Source of the DNA: Bacteroidota bacterium
GTDB lineage: Bacteria; Bacteroidota; Bacteroidia; Cytophagales; Cyclobacteriaceae
Direction of reading: 5' to 3'
Assembly (NCBI GenBank): GCA_022571715.1
Contig: JACZXH010000037.1
Span: forward strand, 1 to 35,248
DNA length: 35,248 bases
Below, piece by piece: positions 16,430 through 24,789 of this stretch; position 1 is the first letter of the stretch; every line of letters starts with the position of its first letter. Below the pieces are notes generated by a model, which was not told the origin of the DNA, did no database searches, and saw only the letters and a program-made list of their open reading frames with translations. A program made the translations under genes and the position numbers.

Positions 16430-17386
16430 TTATCCCAATACCTCTTCCAGTTCTTTGACAGCCAGAAATTTCTCAGCATCCAAAGCGCCCATACAGCCTG
16501 TTCCTGCAGCAGTCACCGCCTGCCTGTACACTTTATCAGCAGCATCTCCTGTTGCAAACACACCTTCAATATTCGTTCTGGATGTTCCTTTTTCAACAAT
16601 TATATATCCGGTTTCGTCAAGCTCCAGTTGTCCTTTAAAAATTTTGGTGCTAGGTTTATGACCTATCGCAAGAAAAAATCCTTTTAGGGGTACCTCGGAG
16701 ATCTCCTGAGTTTTATTGTTAATAATTTTTATTCCTTCCACCTCCTCATTTCCAAGAACTTCCAATACTTCAGTATTCCAGTGTATTTTAATGTTTTTAG
16801 TTTTAAAAACACGGTCCTGCATGATTTTGGATGCCCGCAATTCATCACGTCTTACGATCATATGTACAACAGGGCACAGATTTGCAAGATAGGTTGCCTC
16901 TTCAGCGGCAGCATCCCCGCCACCTACCAACGCCACTTCCATCTCTTTAAAAAAATAGCCGTCGCACACTGCGCATGCAGACACACCTTTACCACTTAAT
17001 TTTTTTTCAGACTCCAGTCCAAGATATTGTGCGGTTGCACCTGTGGCAATAATTACAGCTTCAGCTTTAATTTCATGTTTTTCATCAATAATCACTTGAT
17101 GCGGATAACCGAAAAAATCCACTGATGTGGCTACGCCATACCGTACTTCTGTGCCAAACCTTTCGGCCTGCTTTTGCATGTCCATCATCATAGCAGGACC
17201 GTTAATTCCTTCCGGATAGCCTGGGAAATTTTCTACATCATTGGTAGTAGTCAACTGGCCTCCTGGTTCACCACCCGTGTATAATACCGGGCTCAGATTT
17301 GCTCTTGCTCCGTAAATGGCTGCCGTATATCCAGCAGGTCCTGATCCGATAATCAGCAACTTTATTTTTTCATTTGTAAGTTCCAT
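16430..17386 (-). CDS. trxB: Thioredoxin-disulfide reductase
   Basis: FAD/NADPH flavoenzyme that reduces thioredoxin; cytosolic homodimer, 318 aa as usual for the bacterial low-Mr class. FAD-binding GSGPAGYTAAIYGARA (~13-28), redox-active CAVC in 'GKGVSACAVCDGYFF' (~C138/C141), NADPH-binding GGGDAAAEEA (~154-163), and C-terminal FAD contact 'GVFATGDAADKVYRQAVTAAGTG'. All key residues are intact. A -7 box (TAATTTTG) lies about 36 nt upstream, and the sigma-factor terminator ends just before it, so trxB is separately transcribed. Confidence 0.96.
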   Translation of the reverse strand: MELTNEKIKLLIIGSGPAGYTAAIYGARANLSPVLYTGGEPGGQLTTTNDVENFPGYPEGINGPAMMMDMQKQAERFGTEVRYGVATSVDFFGYPHQVIIDEKHEIKAEAVIIATGATAQYLGLESEKKLSGKGVSACAVCDGYFFKEMEVALVGGGDAAAEEATYLANLCPVVHMIVRRDELRASKIMQDRVFKTKNIKIHWNTEVLEVLGNEEVEGIKIINNKTQEISEVPLKGFFLAIGHKPSTKIFKGQLELDETGYIIVEKGTSRTNIEGVFATGDAADKVYRQAVTAAGTGCMGALDAEKFLAVKELEEVLG

Positions 17387-17421
17387 ATTCGTTCAAAATA
17401 TTATATTTACTAAAATATTCG

Positions 17422-17429
17422 CAAAATTA
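17422..17429 (-). promoter_or_regulatory. -7 element (TAATTTTG) of trxB
   Basis: Perfect TAnnTTTG on the minus strand. The -33 position falls in the T-tract of the upstream terminator and reads TTTT instead of TTTG. Confidence 0.5.
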
Positions 17430-17448
17430 CAATAGCAATTCGTATTAA

Positions 17449-17473
17449 AAAAGGTCTCAATTTGAGACCTTTT
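17449..17473 (-). terminator. Intrinsic terminator after the primary sigma gene
   Basis: AAAAGGTCTCAA (17449-17460) and TTGAGACCTTTT (17462-17473) form a perfect 12-bp inverted repeat. On the minus strand the stem runs into a TTTTTT tract. It lies about 20 nt after the sigma-factor stop. Confidence 0.8.
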
Positions 17474-17493
17474 CATCTATGCTAGTAACAACT

Positions 17494-18357
17494 TTATCCC
17501 AGATATGGTTTCAATGTTTTGCTCCTTGATGTGTGTCGCAATCTTCGTATAGCTTTTTCTTTAATTTGACGTACGCGTTCCCTTGTGAGACTGAATCTTT
17601 CACCAATTTCTTCCAGGGTCATCGAAGGTTCCCCGTTCAAACCAAAGTAGAGTGAAACAACATCTCCCTCTCGCTGGGTAAGCGTACGCAATGCCCGTTG
17701 AACCTCCCTGCACAAAGAATCGCTCATCAATCTAGAATCTGGTTTCTGCTCACTTTCATTTTCAAGTACATCAAGTAAGTTGTTTGCCTCACCCTGAACA
17801 AACGGTGCATCCATCGAAATATGGCGGCGTGAGATTTTCATCGTATCAACCACCTCTGAAGTCGTAACTTTTAATACCTCGGCAAGTTCATCAGGTGATG
17901 GCTCTCGCTCAAATTTTTGCTCAAGTTCCGAAAAGGTTTTGGAAATTTTGTTGAGTGATCCAACGCGATTAAGTGGAAGTCGTACAATCCTTGATTGTTC
18001 GGCCAATGCCTGCAGAATAGATTGCCGAATCCACCAAACTGCATAAGAGATAAACTTAAAGCCGCGTGTTTCATCAAACCGCTGTGCAGCTTTTATTAAT
18101 CCAAGATTTCCTTCATTTATTAGATCGCCAAGTGAAAGGCCTTGATTTTGATATTGTTTTGCAACCGAAACAACAAACCTAAGATTGGCTTTTGTCAGTT
18201 TCTCAAGAGCCATCTGATCACCTTCTCGGATCTTTTTGGCTAATTCAACTTCTTCATCAGGGGTTAGCAGATCAACTCTCCCAATTTCTTGTAAATATTT
18301 ATCGAGTGACTGGCTTTCACGATTGGTAATCTGTTTACTGATCTTAAGCTGTCTCAT
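17494..18357 (-). CDS. rpoD: Primary sigma-70 factor (RpoD/SigA type, Bacteroidota)
   Basis: 287-aa housekeeping sigma factor. Region 1.1 is absent, as is normal for Bacteroidota; region 1.2 ([20 protein letters not shown]) begins near residue 17. Region 2 has '[42 protein letters not shown]' (~76-117), region 3 follows, and region 4 '[15 protein letters not shown] ... [17 protein letters not shown]' (~221-275) carries the -33 recognition helix. It should recognise the TTG-N19-21-TAnnTTTG promoters seen in this window. It has its own strong terminator downstream and a -7 box about 105 nt upstream. Confidence 0.95.
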   Translation of the reverse strand: MRQLKISKQITNRESQSLDKYLQEIGRVDLLTPDEEVELAKKIREGDQMALEKLTKANLRFVVSVAKQYQNQGLSLGDLINEGNLGLIKAAQRFDETRGFKFISYAVWWIRQSILQALAEQSRIVRLPLNRVGSLNKISKTFSELEQKFEREPSPDELAEVLKVTTSEVVDTMKISRRHISMDAPFVQGEANNLLDVLENESEQKPDSRLMSDSLCREVQRALRTLTQREGDVVSLYFGLNGEPSMTLEEIGERFSLTRERVRQIKEKAIRRLRHTSRSKTLKPYLG

Positions 18358-18373
18358 TCAATATTACAATCCT

Positions 18374-18403
18374 AAAAAAAATTAAGCCGCTTAACGCGGT
18401 TAA
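18374..18403 (-). terminator. Probable terminator after pnp
   Basis: On the minus strand TTAACCGC and GCGGCTTAA pair around GTTAA with one bulged base, followed by eight T residues. It is located about 85 nt past the pnp stop, in the leader of the sigma gene, so it could also act as an attenuator there. Confidence 0.5.
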
Positions 18404-18461
18404 TTGTTTGGTATTATATATAGTTTTAATTAAAATTCGCCTGAAAATGCTTTTGCGCAAA

Positions 18462-18469
18462 CAAATATA
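18462..18469 (-). promoter_or_regulatory. -7 element (TATATTTG) upstream of the sigma gene
   Basis: Perfect TAnnTTTG on the minus strand between pnp and the sigma gene, with a weak -33 (TTA). It would give a leader of about 95 nt that includes the GC-rich hairpin at 18382-18403. Confidence 0.45.
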
Positions 18470-18486
18470 TTGTAAAAGATGAGAAA

Positions 18487-20628
18487 TTAACGTTCCGTCT
18501 GACTTTTTTCTGGTCTGGGAAGCAATACTTTTCTTGAAAGTCTGAGTTTACCTGATTTATTATCAATTCCAATAAGTTTTACTTTTATCTCTTCACCTAC
18601 TTCAAGCACACCTTCCATTTTCTCAATGCGCTCCCATTTAATTTCAGAAATATGCAGCAGGGCTTCTTTGCCAGGCATAAATTCGATAAAGGCGCCAAAT
18701 GATACCACTGACTTGACAATTCCATCATACACTTCCCCTACTTCCGGCACAGCTACAATAGATTTTATTCTGTTAAGTGCGTCTTCCATTGATTTCTTGT
18801 CGCTTGAAAAAATGGAAACTTTCCCGGCATTTTCAACCTCCTCTATGATTACCGTAGCACCGGTATCTGCCTGAATTTCCTGCACAACCTTTCCGCCGGG
18901 ACCAATTACTGCTCCAATCATATCTTTTTCGATAGTAAGCACAGTACATCTGGGTGCGTTTGGTTTTAAATCCTCTCTTGGTTCGGCCAGTGTTTTCTTC
19001 ATTTCATTAAGTATATGGAGTCGGCCTTTCCTGGCTTGGTCAAGAGCCTCATCGAGTACCTTGTACGACAGGCCGTCAATCTTTATATCCATCTGGCACG
19101 CGGTAATACCTTTTTCAGTACCCGTAATCTTAAAGTCCATATCACCAAGATGATCTTCATCTCCTAGAATGTCAGAAAGAATAGCATATCTGCCATTTTC
19201 GCCCCCTTCGGATATCATACCCATAGCAATCCCTGAAACAGGTCTGCTTATCTGAATACCGGCGTCCATCAGTGCCAGACAACCAGCACATACCGTTGCC
19301 ATTGAAGATGACCCGTTCGATTCAAGGATGTCGGAAACGATCCGTATGGTGTACGGATTTTCTTCAATATCAGGAAGAATAGCTTTTAACGCCCTGTAAG
19401 CCAGATTCCCATGGCCCACCTCGCGCCTGCCCGGACCTCTATTTGGTCTTGCTTCACCGGTAGAAAATGCAGGGAAATTGTAATGTAGTATAAATTTACT
19501 ATAACCGCTGAATACTGCTCCATCGATAATTTGTTCATCAAGCTTAGTGCCAAGTGTAACAGTAGCAAGTGATTGTGTTTCGCCACGTGTAAATAAAGCA
19601 GAACCATGTGGCGTAGGCAGATAGCTTGCTTCCGACAAGATCGGCCTGATTTCATCGGGTTTTCGTCCATCCATTCTTACCTTGGTATCCAGCACCAGGT
19701 TACGTGCGGCTTCTTTTTCTACCTTTCTAATATATTTCTTTATCAATTCAATATTTTCTTCCTCATCGTCTTCAAACAAGGCCAGGTAGTCATTTTTAAG
19801 TGTCTTCAATACGGCGTTTCGTTCACTCTTTACATTGATGTGACGTTTAAATATTTCGTAAAATTTGTCATAAAGCGAATCCCTTACCTTGGTTTCGAGA
19901 GCCTCGTCTTCTAAGGGTGGCGTATGCACGCGTTTGGTCACACCCACTTCCTTAGCGAGTTCTATCTGCACATTGCACTGTTCTTTTATTGCTTCGTGCG
20001 CAATCCGCATTGCCTCCAACAAGTCATTTTCATCAACCTCCTTCATTTCACCCTCAACCATCATTATATTATCAACAGTGGCTGCTACGATAATATTCAA
20101 ATCAGATTTTGATTTTTCTTCCTGCGTTGGGTTAATGATCATTTTATTTTCGACCCTGGCTACACGCACTTCAGAGATTGGTCCATCAAACGGGATGTCA
20201 GAAACTGCCAGTGCTGAAGAAGCTGCCAGTGCCGCCAGCGAATCAGGCATAATCTGATCATCAGAAGAGATTAGTGAGATCATCACCTGTATATCTGAAT
20301 AATATTCGTCAGGAAATAAAGGACGCAACGCCCTGTCAACAAGGCGGCATATCAGTATTTCGTGATCCGATAACCGGCCTTCCCGCTTAAGAAACCCGCC
20401 GGGTATCTTACCCGATGAAGCGAATTTTTCCTGATAATCTACTGAAAGAGGTAGAAAACTTGCCCCTTCCCTTGCCTCTTCCGGCGAAACCACCGTAGCC
20501 AGCAACATGGTATTTCCCTGCCTGACTACTACAGAGCCATCTGCCTGCCTGGCAAGTTTTCCGGTTTCAATTGTAATATCTTTGCCATCGCCGTATTTGA
20601 TGGTCTTGGTAATAATATTTGATGCCAT
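18487..20628 (-). CDS. pnp: Polyribonucleotide nucleotidyltransferase (PNPase)
   Basis: 3'-5' phosphorolytic exoribonuclease, a trimer central to mRNA decay, 713 aa. Two RNase PH domains (~15-145 and ~325-465) hold '[14 protein letters not shown]', '[10 protein letters not shown]', '[13 protein letters not shown]' and the catalytic acidic '[14 protein letters not shown]' (~490). Next comes the KH domain with '[13 protein letters not shown]' (~563-575) and an S1 domain '[20 protein letters not shown]...ALLHISEI' (~626-665). All domains are complete. It follows rpsO by 112 nt on the same strand, the classic rpsO-pnp order, with two hairpins between that may control pnp expression. Confidence 0.97.
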   Translation of the reverse strand: MASNIITKTIKYGDGKDITIETGKLARQADGSVVVRQGNTMLLATVVSPEEAREGASFLPLSVDYQEKFASSGKIPGGFLKREGRLSDHEILICRLVDRALRPLFPDEYYSDIQVMISLISSDDQIMPDSLAALAASSALAVSDIPFDGPISEVRVARVENKMIINPTQEEKSKSDLNIIVAATVDNIMMVEGEMKEVDENDLLEAMRIAHEAIKEQCNVQIELAKEVGVTKRVHTPPLEDEALETKVRDSLYDKFYEIFKRHINVKSERNAVLKTLKNDYLALFEDDEEENIELIKKYIRKVEKEAARNLVLDTKVRMDGRKPDEIRPILSEASYLPTPHGSALFTRGETQSLATVTLGTKLDEQIIDGAVFSGYSKFILHYNFPAFSTGEARPNRGPGRREVGHGNLAYRALKAILPDIEENPYTIRIVSDILESNGSSSMATVCAGCLALMDAGIQISRPVSGIAMGMISEGGENGRYAILSDILGDEDHLGDMDFKITGTEKGITACQMDIKIDGLSYKVLDEALDQARKGRLHILNEMKKTLAEPREDLKPNAPRCTVLTIEKDMIGAVIGPGGKVVQEIQADTGATVIIEEVENAGKVSIFSSDKKSMEDALNRIKSIVAVPEVGEVYDGIVKSVVSFGAFIEFMPGKEALLHISEIKWERIEKMEGVLEVGEEIKVKLIGIDNKSGKLRLSRKVLLPRPEKSQTER

Positions 20629-20651
20629 AATTGTATAAATTTTTAATTCAT

Positions 20652-20672
20652 AAAAAGGAGAAGGCCCTTTTT
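20652..20672 (-). promoter_or_regulatory. Hairpin in the pnp leader (possible attenuator or processing site)
   Basis: AAAAAGG (20652-20658) pairs perfectly with CCTTTTT (20666-20672) around a 7-nt loop, 24 nt before the pnp start. A T-run ends the stem on the minus strand. Either a weak terminator/attenuator or a processing hairpin. Confidence 0.45.
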
Positions 20673-20710
20673 CGAATCGGGTGAGTTACTATCTCCTGAG
20701 AAGCTAAACA

Positions 20711-20732
20711 GGGAATCCTGGTTCGGATCCCC
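20711..20732 (-). promoter_or_regulatory. Hairpin just after rpsO
   Basis: GGGAATCC (20711-20718) and GGATCCCC (20725-20732) form an 8-bp stem with one G-U pair in the minus-strand transcript, starting 9 nt after the rpsO stop. It resembles in position the rpsO-pnp intercistronic processing hairpin of other bacteria. Confidence 0.45.
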
Positions 20733-20740
20733 AATACTCA

Positions 20741-21016
20741 TTACTTTCTAATTGCTAAATCCTTAATGATCGACCTGTACCTTTCAATATCATTCCTGTA
20801 AAGATAATCTAAAAGACGACGACGCTTGCCTACCAGTTTCAACAACCCCTGCTGGGTTGAATAGTCTTTCTTGTTGTTTTTTAAATGATTGGTCAGGTGA
20901 GTGATGCGGTAAGTATAAAGTGCAATCTGTGATTCAGGCGATCCTGTATCCGTTTTTGACTTTAACCGGCCATGATTCTCAAAAATTTCCTGCTTTTTTT
21001 CTGTTGATAAATACAT
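20741..21016 (-). CDS. rpsO: 30S ribosomal protein S15
   Basis: 91 aa, family length about 89. Binds 16S rRNA helices early in 30S assembly. Typical core: 'KSKTDTGSPESQIALYTYRITHLTNHLKNNKKDYSTQQGLLKLVGKRRRLLDYLYRND' with the rRNA-contact 'DTGSPESQ' and 'HLKNNKKDYSTQQGLLKLVGKRRRLL'. Preceded by a well-formed promoter and followed by pnp. Confidence 0.97.
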   Translation of the reverse strand: MYLSTEKKQEIFENHGRLKSKTDTGSPESQIALYTYRITHLTNHLKNNKKDYSTQQGLLKLVGKRRRLLDYLYRNDIERYRSIIKDLAIRK

Positions 21017-21078
21017 GCTTAGCTAAAGTTTACTGTTATTTTTCGTATAAATAATACTGTTTTTTTAAAAAGCAACCG

Positions 21079-21109
21079 CAAAGGTATCTACTACATATAT
21101 GATTAACAA
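21079..21109 (-). promoter_or_regulatory. Promoter of rpsO-pnp
   Basis: On the minus strand TTG (21107-21109), 20 nt spacing, then TACCTTTG (21079-21086). The -33/-7 match is excellent; it lies between the LptF/G-like gene and rpsO, about 62 nt before the rpsO start. Confidence 0.7.
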
Positions 21110-21120
21110 GCAATCAATAT

Positions 21121-22806
21121 TTATTTGCCCTTGCGGAATACAGACCTAAACCAGGATTTGATATTATCAAATAACACCAGGTAGTAGTCCAGTTCAAGAA
21201 TACGTGCATCTTTTCTGGCCTGCTTAAGAGAGAATAGTCCGATCGGCAAAAGGACTATGTTTGCCAGCCATCCGGCCAGTACCGGGTCCAGCATAGTTTG
21301 CCTTGACTGCTTTTCGGCGGCCATACTGATTACATAATACATGATAAAGAAAATGATAGATACAAATACCGGAATGCCCAGCCCGCCCTTCTTAATGATT
21401 ACTCCTAATGGAGCTCCAATTAGAAACATAAGGACACACGCCACAGCATTAGCAGAAATTTTTTGATATTGAATCACAAATATCTTTCTTTCCCTGACAA
21501 GGTGTGCAAGGCGATTTTTGGACACCGAAGATTTGCTCTTCATTTGCCTTACAAGCCCCAGAGCAGTATTATATACCTTATCCCAGTTTTTGTGATCATC
21601 AAAATAGATATCCACCTGCTCCCTTATATCACGGCGTTCATCCTCGGTAAGATTTTGATACGTGAAAATTACTTTCTCACTGGCTGTTTTAAACTTTGGT
21701 AATCTCTTTGGCAATCTGCTTAATAATGTTGGTGACCGGGCTAACTTTCTGATATCACTGTTTTCGATATACCGGTTCACCTTTTTCCCTACTCCGGTTT
21801 TTGCATAGGTTGAATCTTGTGCAGCCTGCAAAAGAGAATCCCTGATGATGCCATAAGCTGTGACTTCGGCAGGAACGTTTATGGCAATTATACTCTTATA
21901 ATAAGTAAAATAATGTTGCGCTGAACTGAAATATGACAATTTTATTTCATAGATATCTTTTTGCATAGAATCAATGTCCATGCGGATTTGATTAAAGTTG
22001 CGCATATACCGGTCAGTAGAAAACAATTCTTCTTTGGTTCGTTTCAGGTCAAAAATCGACAGATCAAATACAATTTCTGATTTTTCAAACTTTGTCCTGT
22101 TAAACGGCCGTACTTTTATCTTTCGGTTAAGCTGGGAAATAGTTGCTTCTTCAGAATAATAGTTGCCATCGTAGAGCTCGAGTTTCAGATAGCGGTCATT
22201 TAATATTGTGTACATTTTCCCACTGTCTGCTAAAATTACATCCGTGTTTCCCAGGCCTTTTGAATGGTCATAAATGATAACGCCTCTCAGGGTATGGCCA
22301 TCCGGATATTTATAGTCTACTTTAATCCGGTAATTATCAAGTCCTTCATAAAAAAGGCCTTCCCTTATATCAAGGGTAGGCTTTTTCTGCCGGATATCAT
22401 ACAAAAGACTATACGCTTTCAGTGCCGATTTAGGCACAAGGTAGCTGTTAGAGAAAAATGCCAGACAGGAAATGAAAATAACAAAAATAAAAATCGGGAG
22501 CAACACTCTTGTCAAAGAAATACCCGCACTTTTGATTGCGATGATTTCAGAATGTTCTCCCATATTTCCGAAAGCAATTAATGATGCCAGCATAACAGAA
22601 AGCGGAATGGCTACCGGGGTCTGAAAAATACTGAAGTGAAAAATAAACTGGGCAAGTACATCAATACCAATGTCTTTGCCAAATATTTCATCAAGGTAGC
22701 GCAGCATCTGCGTGATAAGTAATATAAATACTACCACCACAAATGTGAGAATAAACGGGCCGATAAAAGCGCCCAGAACAAGCTTATCTATACGTTTTAA
22801 AATCAC
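21121..22806 (-). CDS. LptF/LptG-family (YjgP/YjgQ) permease
   Basis: Inner-membrane permease of the lipopolysaccharide transport ABC complex (LptB2FG), 561 aa, much longer than the ~360 aa enterobacterial proteins. N-terminal TM block (~10-125) starts 'MILKRIDKLVLGAFIGPFILTF' with 'FHFSIFQTPVAIPLSVMLASLIAFGNMGEHSEIIAIKSAGIS', the diagnostic coupling-helix segment (GEHSEIIAIKSAG). A long periplasmic beta-jellyroll plus an extra charged helical insert (~285-430) precedes the last TM segments 'FVIQYQKISANAVACVLMFLIGAPLGVIIKKGG'. The insert seems typical of Bacteroidota members that may combine F and G roles. The gene lies between rpsO and a START-like gene, same strand. Confidence 0.88.
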   Translation of the reverse strand: MILKRIDKLVLGAFIGPFILTFVVVVFILLITQMLRYLDEIFGKDIGIDVLAQFIFHFSIFQTPVAIPLSVMLASLIAFGNMGEHSEIIAIKSAGISLTRVLLPIFIFVIFISCLAFFSNSYLVPKSALKAYSLLYDIRQKKPTLDIREGLFYEGLDNYRIKVDYKYPDGHTLRGVIIYDHSKGLGNTDVILADSGKMYTILNDRYLKLELYDGNYYSEEATISQLNRKIKVRPFNRTKFEKSEIVFDLSIFDLKRTKEELFSTDRYMRNFNQIRMDIDSMQKDIYEIKLSYFSSAQHYFTYYKSIIAINVPAEVTAYGIIRDSLLQAAQDSTYAKTGVGKKVNRYIENSDIRKLARSPTLLSRLPKRLPKFKTASEKVIFTYQNLTEDERRDIREQVDIYFDDHKNWDKVYNTALGLVRQMKSKSSVSKNRLAHLVRERKIFVIQYQKISANAVACVLMFLIGAPLGVIIKKGGLGIPVFVSIIFFIMYYVISMAAEKQSRQTMLDPVLAGWLANIVLLPIGLFSLKQARKDARILELDYYLVLFDNIKSWFRSVFRKGK

Positions 22807-22874
22807 CTCTAATCACGTTCACAAAAAGTATGCTGGAATAATAAGCTGGATTGACAAATTTAATTACGTCCGGA

Positions 22875-23270
22875 TTAACCGCCAACAATTTCTTTAAGGT
22901 TGTGCATTATCCCATTCCAAAGATCATACCATTCCTCTTCATCATCAAAATCGGTGTATTCCGTAATATGCAGAAATACAGTTTGGGTAAGCTCGTTTAT
23001 TTCTATACGTAATTCAAAATAGGCCGGATCATCATCATCTTCAGCCGTTTCGGGAAGATATTCAAATTTCACAAAATTGTTTACCCGGTGTGAAACCATA
23101 CGGGTTTTATGATCTTCATTATCCCAGATAAAATTAAAAACATTGTCTTCATCAACCGTTACGTCATCCGCAATCCACAGAGAAAGCCCACTGGCCGTAA
23201 AAATATATGGGTATAACATTTTACGTGAGGCATTTATTTCAAATTCAGCTTGATAATTACTCTTTGGCAT
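22875..23270 (-). CDS. START-like domain protein (Bacteroidota-conserved)
   Basis: 131-aa cytosolic SRPBCC/START-like protein. The fold is visible from 'YQAEFEINASRKMLYPYIFTASGLSLWIADDVTVDEDNVFNFIWD' (helix-grip N-terminus, ~6-50), alternating strands in the middle, and the long C-terminal helix 'EEEWYDLWNGIMHNLKEIVGG'. The protein is strongly acidic. Such proteins have a ligand cavity, but no substrate is known. It precedes the LptF/G permease by 68 nt on the same strand, suggesting a shared transcript, and is divergent from tRNA-Met. Confidence 0.8.
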   Translation of the reverse strand: MPKSNYQAEFEINASRKMLYPYIFTASGLSLWIADDVTVDEDNVFNFIWDNEDHKTRMVSHRVNNFVKFEYLPETAEDDDDPAYFELRIEINELTQTVFLHITEYTDFDDEEEWYDLWNGIMHNLKEIVGG

Positions 23271-23350
23271 AACAACTTGTTAGGATGTTAAATTATGTTT
23301 TTTTTTCATAAACGCAAAAGATAGTGTAATAAAGTAAAAAGAAGAATGGT

Positions 23351-23382
23351 TTTGAATTTGGAATTCAAACAATGTAAATTTG
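23351..23382 (+). promoter_or_regulatory. Promoter of tRNA-Met with overlapping palindrome
   Basis: TTTG (23351-23354), 20 nt spacing, TAAATTTG (23375-23382): strong -33/-7. The -33 region is inside a perfect inverted repeat TTTGAATT-TGG-AATTCAAA (23351-23369). The tRNA starts 31 nt after the -7. Confidence 0.7.
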
Positions 23383-23412
23383 CACTCCATTTTTTAAGAA
23401 ACAAATGTCAAT

Positions 23413-23486
23413 GGCGTGGTAGCTCAGTTGGTTAGAGCGTCGGATTCATAACCCGGAGGTCGGGGGTTCAAATCTCCCCCACGCTA
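23413..23486 (+). tRNA. tRNA-Met (anticodon CAT, elongator-like)
   Basis: Cloverleaf of 74 nt without encoded CCA. The acceptor GGCGTGG/CCACGCT has a terminal G-U; the D-arm is GCTC...GAGC. The anticodon stem is TCGGA/CCCGG with an A-C mismatch next to the loop TTCATAA (anticodon CAT), and the T-arm is GGGGG-TTCAAAT-CTCCC. A normal pair at 1-72 (G-U), rather than the initiator mismatch, plus lack of three consecutive G-C pairs at the anticodon stem, favours an elongator; tRNA-Ile2 (CAT, lysidine) is a less likely alternative. Confidence 0.9.
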
Positions 23487-23639
23487 CGAAATCTATTAGA
23501 TAGCCAGTGCGCTAAATCTAACCTCCTGTCATTAATGGTAATGCACATCTTGGAAATTTTTCAGGAATAATTACAAAAATTGGTCCCTATAAACACACCC
23601 CGATTTATCTTGTACTAAATACTGCACTTCATACTCTGG

Positions 23640-23837
23640 ATGAGACAATTACAACACTCTCTTTTTAGCGAGTTTGAATCTGAATTCTTTTCCCGCAATG
23701 GATTTTACGGATCAGAATGTCTCCAGGAGCTGGGAAACAAATATGGCACTGAAGAATCTGCAATAGAACTGAATCATTCAATCGAATTTGTGAATAGTAG
23801 TTCCATGAGTAATGGTGCAAAAACCATTAATATGTAA
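23640..23837 (+). CDS. Hypothetical small protein (65 aa), uncertain
   Basis: Short ORF with no recognised family, no signal peptide and no membrane segment. Support is limited: a clean ATG and a strong hairpin with T-run directly after it (23848-23884), as expected for an independently transcribed gene. Composition (Ser/Glu/Asn-rich) does not argue strongly either way. Confidence 0.35.
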   Translation: MRQLQHSLFSEFESEFFSRNGFYGSECLQELGNKYGTEESAIELNHSIEFVNSSSMSNGAKTINM

Positions 23838-23847
23838 AATTGAAGAT

Positions 23848-23884
23848 CCGTCCCTGGTTTCTACGAAGAATGAAGGGACGGTTT
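23848..23884 (+). terminator. Hairpin terminator-like
   Basis: CCGTCCCT (23848-23855) and AGGGACGG (23874-23881) are perfect inverted repeats with an 18-nt loop, followed by TTT. Located 11 nt after the small ORF stop. Confidence 0.55.
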
Positions 23885-24043
23885 AAACGTTCAGACATAA
23901 ATTCAAAATTGGACTAATTCGTATACGTTTTTTACTGGCTGTATTAGGAGCATATATTTTTATTATAAGATATCTTGCGAGCTTCGATATCGATTAATCC
24001 CAGGAGTGCTTTTCAAATGTGTCTTTAATATTTCCTGATATTT

Positions 24044-24076
24044 TTTGTCCGGCATAACCCTTTTCCCGTATATTTA
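24044..24076 (+). promoter_or_regulatory. Promoter upstream of the 24091 lipoprotein
   Basis: TTTG (24044-24047), 21 nt, TATATTTA (24069-24076, one mismatch to TAnnTTTG). Only about 14 nt to the start codon, giving a nearly leaderless mRNA. Confidence 0.5.
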
Positions 24077-24090
24077 GGAAAAAATGAATT

Positions 24091-24618
24091 ATGATCAGAA
24101 TTAGATTCCTTTTAATATTATTGATTATTCCATTACTTTTTCAAACATGCAATAAAGACGACGAAGAAGTAGTCCAGAATAATCATATATTGTTTAATGA
24201 TGCGGAATATGGCCTGGATAAGGGGTTTTTTCAGTTTTTCGGCAAACTTGATCCCAGCGAGACCGGTTTCAATTTCGATGTTTATCTTTTTTCATCTGGT
24301 CTTACGTTCAACGATAACCAATTCAGCGGTTCAGGCAATCTTATCTTCTTCGAGATGTACTCACCCGTATCGTCCGAATTAGCTACCGGTACTTATACAT
24401 TCGATTCCAATGAAACAGGAAATTCAAACACCTTTGACGATAGTTTTTTCATTATCAACTTTGATGTGGCAAATGAAACAGGTACGTTGGTGGATATTAG
24501 CGGGGGTACCATAAAGGTAACAAAAACGGATACCACATATGAGTTTGTGATCGACTTTACAACAACGGACAGTAAAATTCTGACTGGATTTTATAAAGGG
24601 ATTCTTGAGCAGATATAA
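24091..24618 (+). CDS. Hypothetical lipoprotein (175 aa)
   Basis: Signal peptide 'MIRIRFLLILLIIPLLFQTC' with Cys20 as the probable lipid anchor, followed by an acidic spacer NKDDEEVV that resembles lipoprotein export signals of Bacteroidota. The mature part is beta-rich ('FDVYLFSSGLTF...GNLIFFEMYSP...GTYTFDS...GGTIKVTKTDTTYEFVIDFTTTDSKILTGFYKGIL'), a repeated-strand pattern seen in small outer-membrane lipoproteins with a lipocalin- or jellyroll-like fold. Function unknown. It lies in the accessory stretch between tRNA-Met and the T9SS relic. Confidence 0.7.
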   Translation: MIRIRFLLILLIIPLLFQTCNKDDEEVVQNNHILFNDAEYGLDKGFFQFFGKLDPSETGFNFDVYLFSSGLTFNDNQFSGSGNLIFFEMYSPVSSELATGTYTFDSNETGNSNTFDDSFFIINFDVANETGTLVDISGGTIKVTKTDTTYEFVIDFTTTDSKILTGFYKGILEQI

Positions 24619-24630
24619 TGTTTCTTTCTA

Positions 24631-24727
24631 ACCGCTAAGGGAAGGGCACAAGAGATCATAGAGATTGCAAAAACCTGGCGACCCCTCGCAGGCTGATTTG
24701 TGAATTAACCATTAAAACCTTTGCGGT
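24631..24727. repeat. Degenerate inverted repeat (ACCGCTAAGG / CCTTTGCGGT)
   Basis: ACCGCTAAGG at 24631-24640 and CCTTTGCGGT at 24718-24727 are inverted with one mismatch. Between are fragments such as GGGCACAAGAGATCATAGAGATTG and a GC-rich dyad (CCTGGCGACCCCTCGCAGG, 24674-24692). No ORF. Similar in style to the repeat at 8202-8322. Confidence 0.45.
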
Positions 24728-24789
24728 AAAACACTTTTTTGATTATTTTTATTATTCATATTCATCTTCTGCCAAATAAAATGGAGGCC

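Noticed and set aside
19386-20257. Several ORFs inside pnp on both strands
   Set aside because: pnp is fully conserved over this range; these frames are chance openings.
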